From Chlorops oryzae (lineage: Eukaryota; Arthropoda; Insecta; Diptera; Chloropidae): DNA of 64,000 nt. Positions 33,199 through 45,600 of this stretch are shown in pieces. The position numbers and the translations under genes are program-made. Under the pieces are notes generated by a model. It was not told where the DNA came from. It was given only the letters and a program-made list of their open reading frames with translations, and searched no databases. The DNA is taken from NCBI GenBank assembly GCA_020466095.1, contig CM035808.1, positions 41,883,555-41,947,554 of the forward strand. The letters are read 5' to 3'. Every line of letters begins with the position of its first letter. Position 1 is the stretch's first letter.

Positions 33199-33478
33199 TA
33201 GGGATGGGCGTCGGTTATAAAAATATCGACATTCCGATATCAGATATCGAAGATAAAGAATTTTATAGCTCGCAATAAAATTGGCTTAAAACGGTCTGAC
33301 GAAGATTTAAGCATTCAAACAGTCTATCATAATTTTCAAAGTTGCTAAAACAAAGTACTCACGATACTTTTGAAATCAATGAAATTATCTTCAAAAGGTT
33401 GTTGTAAAAATTGAAAATCTGTAATAGTTATCATATAGATTATCGTTTAACACGGATATCGAATATCACCCATCCCTA
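33199..33478. mobile_element. 280-bp hAT element
   Basis: TAGGGATGGG and CCCATCCCTA ends with TSD TAGTGAAA/TAGTGAAG (33191-33198, 33479-33486). TATCGA-type palindromes are subterminal (CGATATCAGATATCGA). Confidence 0.85.
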
Positions 33479-33486
33479 TAGTGAAG

Positions 33487-34716
33487 TGGAATCAGGAAGA
33501 TACTTACTTAGCTGTTTTTACGTTTTTCAGCTCTGCACCAAAGAAATCCGTGTAATTTCTAAAGAAATGTGCTACCATAAAAGCGTCCACTTGAGGAAGG
33601 TTGTTGCTATCAGCTCGCACAAAATTGTTTTCCATTGTAAGCTGAAATGCATGCACTCAAAAAAGAACGCTTTTGAATATTGTAAACAAAACAGCTGTTT
33701 TTGTTTACTGGCTATTGACGTCACTATGCTCCGACCAATCACAGACCGTTTTAAATTTACAACAATTTATTCAAAAAATTGCAATTTTCAATTGTGTTTT
33801 TTGTATAAAATAAACATATAATTGTTTAAAATTTATTCAAATATCAATTTTTCACTATTTTCTACAAGAATAACCACAAATTCTTACAAAACTTTAATGG
33901 TGTCAAATACCCTATTGACAGTGCTAAATTTCTATAGAAAAACGATACCCGAGCTAAATTCCTATAGAAAATATAAATAAAAATTAATTCAAGTGATGCA
34001 TCGCTGAGTACAAGACTTACTCTTATTTGCAACTGGGATAATACAGTCTTGCTTGAAGTTTTTGTATTTTTTTACCATTTCTCAAATAAATTTTTACCAG
34101 CTTCTTCAAATAATGGAAAATGCAAGTAAATGTAAGCAAAACTTTTTTGAAATCACGCCTCGCCAGTTAGCGATTTGTGATACAAGAAAACTTTTAATTT
34201 TTCCTGCAAAATTTTTGAAAGCTTCTCATTTTTTTGGATATTCAATAAGGAGTAAATATTGATAGGTCGATTCAAGTCAGTTATTTACGAACGCAAACTT
34301 TAAATTGTTCTAAAATGATAAATTCCTCTGAGTGACAGCCTGTCGAATTCAAATCGGGTGATTCTGAATTGATATCGAAAGCTAGCAAAGCTCTTTCTCG
34401 AATTCGAATCGAATTTGATCGAAATCTAGAACATACCTAAATAACAAATCTAATCCTTCGCAGTTAGTGGATATGGGAATTTTTTCTTATAAACGAAACA
34501 TGGGTTTTTAATGAACCATAATTCCACAAAGAGATTCGATGCGTTTTCATAATAAAAAAAAGTAACATTTATATTGAAAGATTGTGCTGATGCGTATTTT
34601 AAACTCACACAGTTCTCCATATATTCAAATTGTAAACATAAATTGTTTGCTTGGCTATAAAAAATTGATTGCCAGTCCAATTAAATGCGTTTATGGACGT
34701 TTTAAGAAGTCACTCT
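33487..34716. other. Intergenic region downstream of scully
   Basis: No convincing gene. A 136-codon plus-strand frame at 33411-33821 starts inside the hAT element and carries no recognised motif. The end of the scully transcript must fall in this region; AATAAA-like motifs on the minus strand are frequent. Confidence 0.4.
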
Positions 34717-35601
34717 TTAAGGCATCATACGTAGAGCACCGTCCAAGCGAATAGTTTCTCCGTTCAACAAAGGATTTTCGTAGATTGCCTGCACAAGATG
34801 AGCATATTCCGAGGGCTCGCCCAACCGCTGAGGAAATGGAATTGATTTAGCTAAGAAAGTGCGAACCTTTTCCGGCAAAGCAGCCAACATTGGAGTATTG
34901 AATAGACCAGGAGCAATTGTACAAATACGAATTCCCTGAGTGCTAAGATCACGAGCGATTGGTAATGTCATGCCAACGACAGCAGCCTTTGAAGCCGCAT
35001 AAGCTGCCTGGCCAATTTGACCGTCATAGGCTGCGACGGATGCGGTATTAACAATGACACCACGTTGACCATCACAGTTCGGCTCATTTTGACCCATTAG
35101 CGCAACTGCCAGACGAATACAATTGAATGTACCAATAGTATTAACCATGACGACAGAAGTGAAATCTTCCAGTCGATGTGCGGTATTCTTATTGAAATTA
35201 TACGTTCGAATAGCTTTAGCTGTTCCAGCACAATTGACCAATAAGTCCAAGCGTCCAAATTTCTCCTTCGCGCAATCGAGAGCAGTCTGAACATCCTTCT
35301 CACTTGTTACATTGACTGGTACAAAAACCGCGTTGTCACCTAATGATTTAGAAACGTCGCTACCTTGCGAAGTTTCCAAATCAGCAAGTACAACACATGC
35401 GCCTTGTTTAATTAAACGTTCGGCAGTGGCACGGCCCAAGCCTGATGCAGCTCCAGTCACTAAAGCAACAGCGTTCTATAAATAGTATATCAAAGAATTG
35501 TTTGAGCTTGATAATAAAATTGAACTTTGATCTTTCACACATCTCTTTTGATAAATTCATTTAAAGTGCAACAAGTTCATATCTATTCTTACCTTAATCA
35601 T
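34717..35601 (-). CDS. scu: 3-hydroxyacyl-CoA / 17-beta-hydroxysteroid dehydrogenase type 10 (scully)
   Basis: Two coding exons: 35601-35593 (ATG ATT AAG, donor GTAAGAATAG) and 35475-34717, giving 255 residues, the length of Drosophila scully/human HSD17B10. It is a short-chain dehydrogenase of the mitochondrial matrix: NAD-dependent oxidation of 3-hydroxyacyl-CoA in isoleucine and branched fatty acid breakdown; in animals it is also a subunit of mitochondrial RNase P (family knowledge). Seen directly: the nucleotide-binding TGAASGLG near the N-terminus, NCAGTA, the catalytic Ser in [10 protein letters not shown] and the catalytic YAASK, and a C-terminal LDGALRMMP. No breaks. A MITE (35721-36319) starts about 120 bp upstream of the start codon. 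Confidence 0.96.
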
Positions 35602-35720
35602 TTTACTTGTATGATTTTGTTACAAAAAAGGGGCAAATATAAAAATAAATGCAAAAAAACTTAAAATTTCATAAAAATTATGCCGGCGTAACGTTTTAGA
35701 TTAAATGATGTCCCGTTAAA

Positions 35721-36319
35721 GCGGGGTATAGACACGTCAATTTTTGTATCAACTTTGAGGGTGTGTTAGTTGTAACAACTTGAACTTCACTAGAAACATG
35801 TCATAGGATATTCATATTTTCGCAAATTTCGAGTGCGCTTTTGTTTCGGATACCTGGTTGTTTTTAATAAAGCGTATTTTCCCGTCGGCGAAACCTAACA
35901 ATAAAAAAATTAGTGATGACTATATCCAGCGCCACTTCTTTCTAATCATTTTTAATTCCCTTCTGTAACAGGTTCGAAAATTCTTAAATTTATGCGTTAA
36001 CTCTTTTTTTGTGGCCTCCGGATATTTTTCTTTGAATTTAATTAAAAGTGTTTCATAGTTAGCGTTTTTTTAAATTCCGGTCCCTATATTCTTTTGACTT
36101 AACGTTCTACAAAGGCGGCAAACCACGATAAACTTCTATTAGTGCCAAAATAAAATATTTTCAATTAATTTTCCACATTTAAAAAATTTTCCGCTCTCCG
36201 TTCGATGTTCACTCGTTGAATTTTGCATCAAACCTTGCTTACATGCCGAGTTCGCTAATCTTATAGGCGCTTAACACACGCTCAAAGTTGATACAACATT
36301 TGACGTGTCTATACCCCGC
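35721..36319. mobile_element. 599-bp MITE upstream of scully
   Basis: GCGGGGTATAGACACGTCAA and TTGACGTGTCTATACCCCGC are the ends of inverted repeats of about 38 bp, including GTTGATAC/GTATCAAC. The TSD is unclear (AAA/ATA flanks). AT-rich and non-coding. Confidence 0.8.
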
Positions 36320-37294
36320 ATAATGTTTTCTTGCACCTTACTATCAGAGTTGCATTTAAATTGCCCTACGATGGTTCCAGCTGTTCATTTTTCCCAATAC
36401 AGCGGCCCATCAACGATAATACCAATCGTACGATTTTCGCTGTTGGTATGTACTACAAATCGTTACGTTAGTGGGCGTTTGATAGTTTTTTTTTTTTACT
36501 TTTCCCTATTTCTTGAACTGGCAGCATAATGCAAATGAAATCTTTCTGCTCGGTTCAAACTGCTTGAATAATTATAAATTTTTGATATCCGACGTAGGGC
36601 TGGATAGAGAGTTGGTATCCGGTATCCGGCCGAAAAGTTAATTTTTAGCCGGATATATGTATTGGATACCGGAGCGCGGGCCGAAATTTATATTGTTTCA
36701 CTATTCACGATAAACACGCGAGTTTGTGCCACATTTTTCGCTCATTTTTCCCTTTTTGGCAATCAGGTAGCGCTTTTGTTTAATTTGAGATCAAAAATCT
36801 AACAATTAAGATGGAGACCGGAAAGGAAACCAACCGTTGCATATGGATAACACTTAAATCAGACACTGACAACACCAAATAATGTAGATTGCCGGTTAAT
36901 CGGTGACTTCGCTATTCGTGATTTTCTTATTCGTGAATAAGGTTTAACGTATAAACGTAGTAACAGTTAGAGCATTGCTCTCCCAAATAGAGGAATCAGA
37001 ACAAATTGATCATTTTGCTTGTGATGATTGTGAAAATACAAAACCTAGCGCTAAAATCATATGTTTTCCGAATTTGTAGACATACACCTTTAAAAAAAAA
37101 AACGGAGGAAATCGAGCATAAAACAAATTGATTTGGAAATCGATAAACATATACAAGCTGTGTATACGCCCATATTATTTCTACGGGATAGACGGACACG
37201 ACTGAACAGCACACATTAAGAAAACATCATTTTCCTACTTAAAAGTATGTTGCGTAGTAAGATCTTCAAAAAGGAGTGTGTGGGATTCAATAGG
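36320..37294. other. No recognisable gene
   Basis: Contains a TATCCGGTATCCGGCCG-rich stretch at 36610-36680 that resembles one end of an unpaired transposon (TAGGGCTGGATA at 36596). Nothing coding is seen. Confidence 0.35.
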
Positions 37295-37405
37295 TACTAT
37301 CACCTCTATTCTGAAATATATTTCACGTGAACTTTCAATAGAAATTTGTATTGAAATTGGCGGAAAAGTTAACGTGAAATATAATTCAGAATAGAGGTGA
37401 TAGTA
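37295..37405. repeat. 111-bp hairpin element
   Basis: TACTATCACCTCTATTCTGA and TCAGAATAGAGGTGATAGTA are perfect complements that continue into TTTCACGTGAAC/GTTAACGTGAAA, giving arms of about 40 bp. Confidence 0.85.
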
Positions 37406-38268
37406 GACCGTACCTCAAAAAAAAAGTGCGCCGTATACCAGCGATTATGACGCAAGACAATTACGAAAAGAAAAAAAATTTTTTTCTATCGAACGTAGAA
37501 GTCGCGCATTGGTATATTTCTTCATAACTCTGGTGTTTACTGTCGGATTTTAATGTTTGGTACATCAATGTTTTTGTCGCAAGGATACCAATATGGACTC
37601 TATAGAAGTCATTGACCTCAGGCGTACCGTTCTAGTACTTATCCTCAAGATCTCAGTGCTTACCATCCTAATGTACCACCCTTATATCAATAAAATATCA
37701 TCAAACTTCTCCTCAGGAAGTATATCGATATTTCCAACATAACTATTTTTAACTAAAATTTGAAAATTTTTTAAAGTTATTTTGTCCACTCTTCGGTCCC
37801 TATCTACGTATAAGTTGAAGTTGCTAAGTTGAAAAATGTCTTACATAACTTCAACTGCTCAAATTAACTAGTTTTAAAGGTGTTTTTAATTTAAAATATT
37901 TAAAAATAAACCATCTATATTTTGGGTTTCCTCCATAAGCTTTAAATGTTGGAAAGAAAATGTTTTTTGTTTGCCTTGAAAAATTTTTAAATTGTTAGTT
38001 AGCAGGTTTACACTTTAAGCCGACGATATAACGAATTTCTCACTATAGCGAATCTTCTGAAGGCCTTTTCGCTACATAATTAGTGCCTTTTTTTTCTTCT
38101 TATAAAGAATTTTCTCTGTAACGAATTTTTTCCGGTACCTTGGAATTCGTTATAGATAGTTGTGACTGTTTTACGAATTTTCCAATTTCCAGAACGGATA
38201 AGCTAAATTTGAGCAACAATTAAAATGACTACAGAAAGACATGTAAAGAAAAAAAATGGTTGGGGGCC
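37406..38268. other. No recognisable gene
   Basis: AT-rich sequence with a few short open frames lacking motifs; ATAACGAATTT/AATTCGTTAT words recur at 38030-38160 as imperfect inverted repeats. Confidence 0.35.
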
Positions 38269-38743
38269 ATTTACACGTTACGACATTCCGATAATGAGGC
38301 CTTCTACACTGAGCAATTTTAGTTGCGCAACCCATATCGAATTCTCTTTTGGAGTTGCTTTCGTGTCTACATTGGGCCAGCAACTCGAGTTGCTCGATCG
38401 TCAAAAACAACCCCGACGCCACTTTCACGTTTTAAAGTAAGAAAGAGATGACATTTTCACGTTTGAAAGTAAGAAAGAGATTCACAAAGCGTATCGCACA
38501 AAATTGCTTGTACGAACAACTCGCGACAGCAATTTTCCCCTTACCTTCCCCGTACCTCGTCTCTCCTAAAAACTCGCGAGTTGCGCAACTAAAATTGCCT
38601 AGTGTAGAAGGCCTTAAAGAAATACACTTTTCGTGGGCTAAGGACGCACGGGACTGTGGTATGGTAGCGTTATTCTCTCTTTCCCCTGCCTACCTTGCCA
38701 TCGAATTTTTGTTTCATTATCGAAATGTCTTAACGTGTAAATA
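38269..38743. mobile_element. Two concentric inverted-repeat elements
   Basis: Outer ends ATTTACACGTTACGACAT and ATGTCTTAACGTGTAAAT; inner element 38298-38614 with AGGCCTTCTACACT and AGTGTAGAAGGCCT ends and GCAATTTTAGTTGCGCAAC / GTTGCGCAACTAAAATTGC arms. The outer family recurs at 48407-50425. The TSDs are not clear. Confidence 0.7.
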
Positions 38744-39077
38744 GCGTATTGGTAGTCAAACATTCGGTACAAATCTATGCCTATTTCTGCCCAATGCATT
38801 CATATGAGATGGGTTCAAGACATGTTTCTTTTCGCCTAACGCGCCACTGAACTTTATAGAACTTTATGACGTGGTTACATTTCGGATTCTTGACGGGGCT
38901 ACATTCCTTTGAAGACTTTGAAGTATACCAAAATGGTGTGAAGTTAAACAAATTTTATTTACTACTCAACGTACGATCATGCTTGTATGCTTAAAGGCCG
39001 CTTTAAAGGGAAACACGGCTGCATTTATGTTCCTTGACATAAATAAGAAAAATACACAAGTCAACATTCGATTTGGA

Positions 39078-39496
39078 ATGTATATGGTACCGTTCTTTCC
39101 ATCTGTGCGTCCACCGATTTCAAGTCGCATACGACTCGGAACAAGGCCGAACGAAGAGACCGAGATCTTGCGTTATGAACGCAACTACAGAAAATTGCTG
39201 GAATCAATAAAGAACACAGCCAGTGATATAAATCCATGGGTGAGTAAATAGATTGACGGCTTCAAAATAAACTAACCAAACTGGGATTCAACCCAACATA
39301 AAACTATGTCAGTATAATTGTTAAAAAATGATATTGAACTTTTTAATCGAAATTTTAGGGCAAAGTTGAAAGCGTGGAACGTCCAGAAACTGATGATGAG
39401 GATGCGAATGATAGCGATGACAGCGAAGAAGAAGACGACGATGAAATTCCCGAGCGTACATCAACGGATGCAATGAATCATTCGACTGTCAGTTGA
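39078..39496 (+). CDS. Anaphase-promoting complex subunit 15-like protein
   Basis: Two exons, 39078-39239 (donor GTGAGT) and 39359-39496 (acceptor TTTTAG), join in phase 0 to give 99 residues. The start MYMVPFFPSVRPP was chosen because upstream in-frame codons have no ATG nearby and the conserved part begins here; 39084 is an alternative. FFPS..P near the N-terminus, the EET..L...E..Y..LLESI helix, the PWGK joint and the acidic tail (DDEDANDSDDSEEEDDDE) match the layout of APC15/Mnd2-type ANAPC15, which promotes mitotic checkpoint complex turnover on the APC/C (family knowledge). Similarity is modest, so the assignment rests on order and length. Confidence 0.7.
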
Positions 39497-39711
39497 ATAT
39501 GGTCCCAAATGTGATCAAAAAAATTTGCTTTTATATATTTATGTTTTGCATGAATTAATTTATTTTTTAATCTAATATTATGTACTGGCATAATTTGAAA
39601 AATTTAATCACTCAATAGCAAATGTATTTATTCACTTCGTGGGATGTTAATTTAAAAAAAAAACAGTTTTTGATTCTCTTCTCGATACCGAGTTATTTTA
39701 CTTTTCCTATC

Positions 39712-39853
39712 CAGGGTGGATTAAGGAAATTTTGCCGCCTCAGACAGCAGCCTAGTTTCGCCTTTTCTGTTATTGAGGCATTGACGGTCAGATTTTGCCT
39801 CCCCAGAAAATTCACCGCCCTAGGCAGGTGCCTATAAGGTAAATCCGCCACTG
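39712..39853. mobile_element. 142-bp hAT element
   Basis: CAGGGTGGATTAAGG at the left and TAAATCCGCCACTG at the right, flanked by TTCCTATC/CTCCTATC (39704-39711, 39854-39861; 7 of 8). GCCGCCTCAGACAG and CCGCCCTAGGCAG are internal hAT-like subterminal motifs. It lies 216 bp downstream of the ANAPC15-like stop. Confidence 0.8.
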
Positions 39854-39861
39854 CTCCTATC

Positions 39862-41000
39862 AGATTCCAGGACAGTTTAGATGTCAAAATGCATCATTGA
39901 AACATAAATACATTTTCTAATCGCAATACAATCGACACAAGTAAGTTAAAATTTTACAGCTTTATACATTTTCGCATTCAAAAAGAGATGACGGCACATT
40001 TCCATGATAATTCGCTGGGTCAGATTGGCAGGTCTCCTTGATAAAACTCATTATCATCGAAGGCTAAATACGTGCATTTTATCGGAAATGGATAAATACG
40101 AAGACAGTTTTTGTGACTCCACAATTCAAGCGTAGAAGCCAGCACTTTCAAATCTTCTATTCGTTAATGGCGAAGTCAACTATTAAAATCCGGCTTTCAA
40201 ATATGTACATCGTACTCTTGGCGGTTGAAAATAAAGGATCGACCAGCGGCTCTAAATAATTCTCAACGCCAGTTCAATTTGTTCCAAATTCTGGATTCCT
40301 GAGAACTCGTATCTGCACTACTTTCGTTATCGAAAAGTTGCAATCCCCGCACATACGTAAATGTATTTCCTTTCTAGCTCACATCGCAATACTTTCGTGC
40401 ACTCCAATGCAGTTCCATTTAATCCATTACTTGTAAACTGAACAATTATGAATTATTAGCGATTCTCAAAGCCGGAGTAATGTGATATGTAATTGTGCTA
40501 ATTTATTTGAAAGTTTTTAAAAACAATTCTTAGACTCGTCTGCAGCAGTGATCCAATAGATAATTTGAATGTTGAAAAAAATAAAAATAAAAATATTTTT
40601 CTAAACTATAAAATTGAAATATTTTGCCCCAGCCAAGTGCAGTGCAATTTATTCCTACGATAGTTGACTTCCATGCCATTGGAACGAATTCTGCTGAGCT
40701 TTCCATTTAAAGGCATTTTATTAAGAACAACTAGGATCGCAAGATGTGTTTTAACTTTGGGTATAGCAAAATTCAAACTAGGATAAGAATACTCAATAAA
40801 ATAGATGTGAGAAATTTGAATCAGATTATTTCATTCGATGTCACAATAAGTGCCTTGGAATTATTCAGCAACACGGAACCAAATATCGATCATTTGTTTA
40901 TGAGAAATGATTATGTGATACATTTCTCTCCTTGGAAATTAAATTATGTTTAACCAGTTCCAAGCCGAGACATAACCCCGAATCCGGTCAAAATCGTATA
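39862..41000. other. No recognisable gene
   Basis: AT-rich intergenic DNA. A 69-codon frame at 40744-40953 lacks motifs. Confidence 0.35.
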
Positions 41001-41203
41001 CAGCCCGATTCTGAATATTCCCGGAGAATTTACTTTTCTCGAGAGTAAATTTCTTCTTTTTTACATATTTGGCGGAAGAAATTTGATTGGGAATGGGTAT
41101 TTGACTTATACCAATAGTTTTCTTTACCTTATCTTCTATTTAAAAAGGCAGAATTTTAGTCTCAAGAAAAGTAAATTCCCCGGGAATATTCAGAATCGGG
41201 CTG
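41001..41203. mobile_element. 203-bp foldback element, 3-bp flank ATA
   Basis: CAGCCCGATTCTGAATATTC and GAATATTCAGAATCGGGCTG are perfect complements continuing through CCGG.GAATTTACTTTTCTC, arms of about 40 bp. ATA lies on both sides. A solo end (GAATATTTAGAATCGGGCTG) is at 51597-51616. Confidence 0.8.
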
Positions 41204-42692
41204 ATAGTAATTAAATATAAAATAAAAAATTCCGATATCGTTTTTGCTTTTACTGTACGTAAAGTTGATTATTCGTTTGCACTTGTTAAGGTACAGTGGC
41301 TGTAAATGGGTTAACACACTCGGAATGAGTTGATATAAGGAATGATCCTGTTCCAGGAGATCCAGAGAAATATGATTTTTGCTTGCATTCCAACGTCAAA
41401 TTCAAGAACGAAAAACGCGGAAAAGACCCTTTTCCACAGGTGGAAGCTCATAGTTCAATGAACAGACAAATTAAGAATGATTCCCTGTAAATAAATGAGC
41501 AGGGGCTGACGGCTTAAGCTTTTAAAGGAGGCCGCATTAAGTGCTAAATTAATTCAGACATGTCCCATTTAAAGCATCGATCAATGGCGCGAATGGCAAT
41601 TCTCAACTTTGCAACAATCGTCCTTTCCGTCGTTTATGGAGTTTCGCCTAAAGACTAATATTCTCCGTTAACGTTTTGCTAAGATTGAATTTATCATAAA
41701 ATAAAGAATTTATCTTAAAATTATTAATATCAACGCCTTTTAGGCTTGACTATGCCATCTTATAGCATCTTATATCCCTAAGCTCCGATTTAAACCATTT
41801 TGATTGCTCCACCATTCTGAGTGTAATTCCAGTGAGTGGCCAATTTTATCCAACATCCTAACAATTTAATATCACGTGGTCTACAAGGCATATCGATCAA
41901 TTTTTTTTTTTTTTAGCTCAATTATTGCACAAATTTACACACTATACTTTCATATTTATGATTTCGCTGGAATTGATAAAAAAAAGTTCTATAAAGTCGA
42001 GTCAAACATATTTCGAATTCATCAAACATGACGTGGAATTACCTCATCTCATCGACCTTGGAGAATACGTTGATTGTGAATGCATAAACCAAATTTAATA
42101 TTTTACCTTCAATAATAAATCGGCTAAGAGTTATAATCAATATCAATAAAGATATTGATTTTCAATGAATTCAAATAAGACTGGTTTTTTACTATTTCAA
42201 AATTATATTTATTTATATACTGATTTGCCGCTAAACTTAATAAGAAAGCGAGATGAGTACAAATAAAAGATAAAGCATTACCTTTAGATATTTGGAATTT
42301 TAACGATCGTATAGCGGGCGGTGTTGATGATGCATACGTGTGTACAGTATCCGTGTGTACGCGAATATTTGTAAGTATTTGTTTCGAAATATATACACAA
42401 TTAAGTAAATCAACTTAAGGGATATCAATGATTATAAACAAAAATTAAAAAAAAAAAAAAAAATTATAGGAAGGGGATAATAATAACAGCATGGATGTGG
42501 GTGTGACTGCAAAATTAATGTCTTCTAACTTTTTACTTTAACGCGTTTAAAATATAATTATATATATTTTTTGTTTGTATCATCTATAAAATATATGTAT
42601 GTGTGTGTGTGTTAAGAGAAGTTATTGGAAAGTACGTTCTTTCGAAAATTCTTCCTTTTCTACTCCATTCTATATATATAATGTGTGCCCTC
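41204..42692. other. Intergenic / Rbp1 3' region
   Basis: Only a fragment of the AGGCGAAACTCC MITE family is recognised (right end about 41630-41650). The Rbp1 3' untranslated region is expected on the minus strand from 42692 down; minus-strand AATAAA complements occur around 42540-42590. Confidence 0.4.
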
Positions 42693-45600
42693 CTAATGGC
42701 GATCCCGGGAATCTGAACGACTTCGTCGGTCACGTGAGAAACTGCGGGAACGACTGCGAGAACGACGGGGTGAACGCGATCTGTAAATAGAATATTTTGT
42801 AAATGTTAAAAATAGACGTTCATTGGACATGTGATCCCACACACTCGTTTCATTCAAGAGAAGCCTTAAAGCGAATTTCAAGAAGCAGTGATTTTTTCAA
42901 AAATTTGACATTTTGTGAGTATCCAACAAAGGGCACTAAATATTTGGCTTTCGGAATGCATATTTGCCAAAATCGAAGAACATCACTGCTACTTGACTTT
43001 GAAGGATATATGTAGAAATAACACTTAATATTCAAGGAGCATAGAATTATTCAAATAATCGGAAAAAATGGAGTGAATTGCAACTTGGAAACGAATTATA
43101 TGAAAATTCATCATTCCAATTGAGGAAGGAATATAATACTTATGTTGCACTCACTCCATTGAATTCCGTTGAAGACATTTTGCACAAAGTCAATTTTTTT
43201 GTTCATGTTGTTGTGTTCATAATGGAACTAAAAAGCTGAGAGAGACAATCTCAATATTGAATAAGGAGCAGATTTTAAGTTACAAAAGAATTGACTTCGA
43301 ACAGAATATTATAAAGGGCCAAACACGCTACAACGCTTATAAGTAGAAAAAAAAAAAAAAAGAAAATTAATTTGAAATACTTTTCGATGTAACTTTTCGA
43401 CAAACCACACTTGATTGGAGAGAGATGATTGCAGAGTTGTTCTTGGTGGTTATGTAGTACTGATGAGGCACTTTATATTGATATGGGTAAAATAGAAATG
43501 TTGTCTAATGTCTCTTGTTGATGCTAAATCTGTTGAATAAGACAAAAATTTTTGACCGACCAATGTTCGAATTGCAATAACGTTGGAGCCAGCCACTCTC
43601 ATCTGGCTTGAAGTTGAAGATCGATGTCGAGAGACTGACAGACACACCTTCGGTTCATTTGAGTGTCGATCGGTTCGGGTTTTTCTTTTATGTTCTGCAG
43701 GAATTGGTTATATTCAGAGCGTTGTTGTTTGGTGATGCAAGGTGCTCGCTGAAGAAACAGGGGATGAGGAGCGAATATGGAGTTACGTTGTTGTTGACTA
43801 AATTCAAAAAACAAAATTTAACTTTTTTTGTGCTTTTCAAATTGTTATGATGGAGAAACTTTGTACGATTTACTTTCTACGTTTTTAATTCTTTTTTCTT
43901 GTGTACTCTTTATATGCATTGTGCTGTCTGGTATTGTTATTGTTCTGATTGTGAGTTTAAAAAAATAGAAGAAAAATGTGTTTAAAGACGCAAGATCCGA
44001 TAAGATCAGATCAGATCGTTATATTACCCACAACAAACGACTACGAGTATTAGGTAAATATAATTCCCGATAAAGTACAAATAAATGTTATTCGATTGGA
44101 AAAGGGAAATAGGAAAACAAACAAAATCATGATCATATAAAAAAATAGACATCTTACTTTGTTGGTTTTTGATGGACGCACTTACTATTTTTTTCTTGCA
44201 AACATCAAAACCATACCTGATGTTCATGACCCGGATTTGTAGATTTTCTGATGCGTTGTTATTTGGGTTGGAATTTTGCATACAAATTTATGTTGAACTT
44301 GAAGTTCTTCGCATTACGGTTGAGGTGGTAGTTGATAGTATTTTGTTGATAGTTTCCCTGAATTGGTTAGTTGAAACATAACCGTTGAAGGTGATGAAAA
44401 TATCAGTATTTCAAGAGGTTTGTTTGCACCGTTTTTTTATTGTGGTTGACTGATGTTGTATAGCTTAGCTTGTTGATCTCCGACAGTTATGAACACAGCT
44501 GAAACACTTCACAGATATGTGCGGTTGATTACAGTACAGCGGATAGAGTCAAGTTGACTTCCCCATGATGAACAAAAATTATCAAAAACAATCCGAAAAA
44601 AAAAAAAAGAAACAAAGAAATTTCTTTCTTTGGCTTGCAATTCGTAGATGAAAAACACAAACAAACAAACAAAAGATCACCTGTACGCTGTTCGAGCCCT
44701 AAGTTGCTCCTCTATGGAGGTGAAGTTGTGTGAAATCCCCTGTTGAATGAAGTTGAAAACGTTGTTCCAACAATTGTTGTTGTCTATGACGAACCTTTCT
44801 CTCGACTTGATGAACACTAGAGGTTGGTAAAATAATCTAAACGGCAAAATCGCGCATCGAGAAAGCTTTCCCAAAACCGTCCCAAACATTCCTATGGTTG
44901 AAGTCTTGCGAGATGTTTGTTGTAAAAGCGGTGGTGAATGCGAAAAGCAAATGCACTCGTTGCAACACTCGAGATTTTGTTTCTGTTTTCATTTTATCAT
45001 TTTTTCATTTTCTTTCTTTTCTTTCGTTTTCTCATTTTTGAAGTAGCTGTGGTGAAATTTTGGTGGCTGTTGTTGTTGTGGTTGTGGTGGTGGTGGTGGT
45101 GATGATATTGTTGTGAAAGTGAAGAAAGCTAATGATGATTGGTGAAAACACTTTCGACGATTTGTTCAAAGTTGACAAACACACACAACCCCAGTTGACT
45201 CGGTTTTCTGCTGTTAAAGCAATGGAGGGAAAAACAATTACTGGACAGGGAGGAAACTAGTTGATCATTTGTCGTTGCCGAAGATCAGTAGGTTGTAGGT
45301 GTACAATCCACACTCCAACGTTGAGTATAATATCCGCATTTCACCAACAAGAAAATATATCTGTTTTTAAATTCTTTTGCTAACGCTTTTTTGATTTCAC
45401 GTTGGCAGCGTTGACAACAACAACAATACCGAAACGTCTGTCCGAAGTGGTTCTGTCAGTTGTGGTGTTGTTAAATAGATCAATTGAAGAATTGTTATTG
45501 AATTAGGTGATGGTTGAACTGTTACTAGTAATAAAAGTGTTCTTGATTGTATTGATGAGTTAGAGTTTGTTATTTCGATGGCAATCGCTTTGTTGTTGAA

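Noticed and set aside
33411..33821. 136-codon plus-strand ORF
   Set aside because: Starts inside a hAT element and crosses its TSD; no motif, and likely splice-like signals are random in this AT-rich DNA.
32277..33918. Larger element bounded by AATAGGGTATTTGAC / GTCAAATACCCTATT
   Set aside because: The inverted words exist but there is no flanking duplication; left as an unproven observation.
36305..36529. Short ORF just upstream of the scully MITE
   Set aside because: Begins within the MITE terminal repeat and has no motif; no matching splice context.
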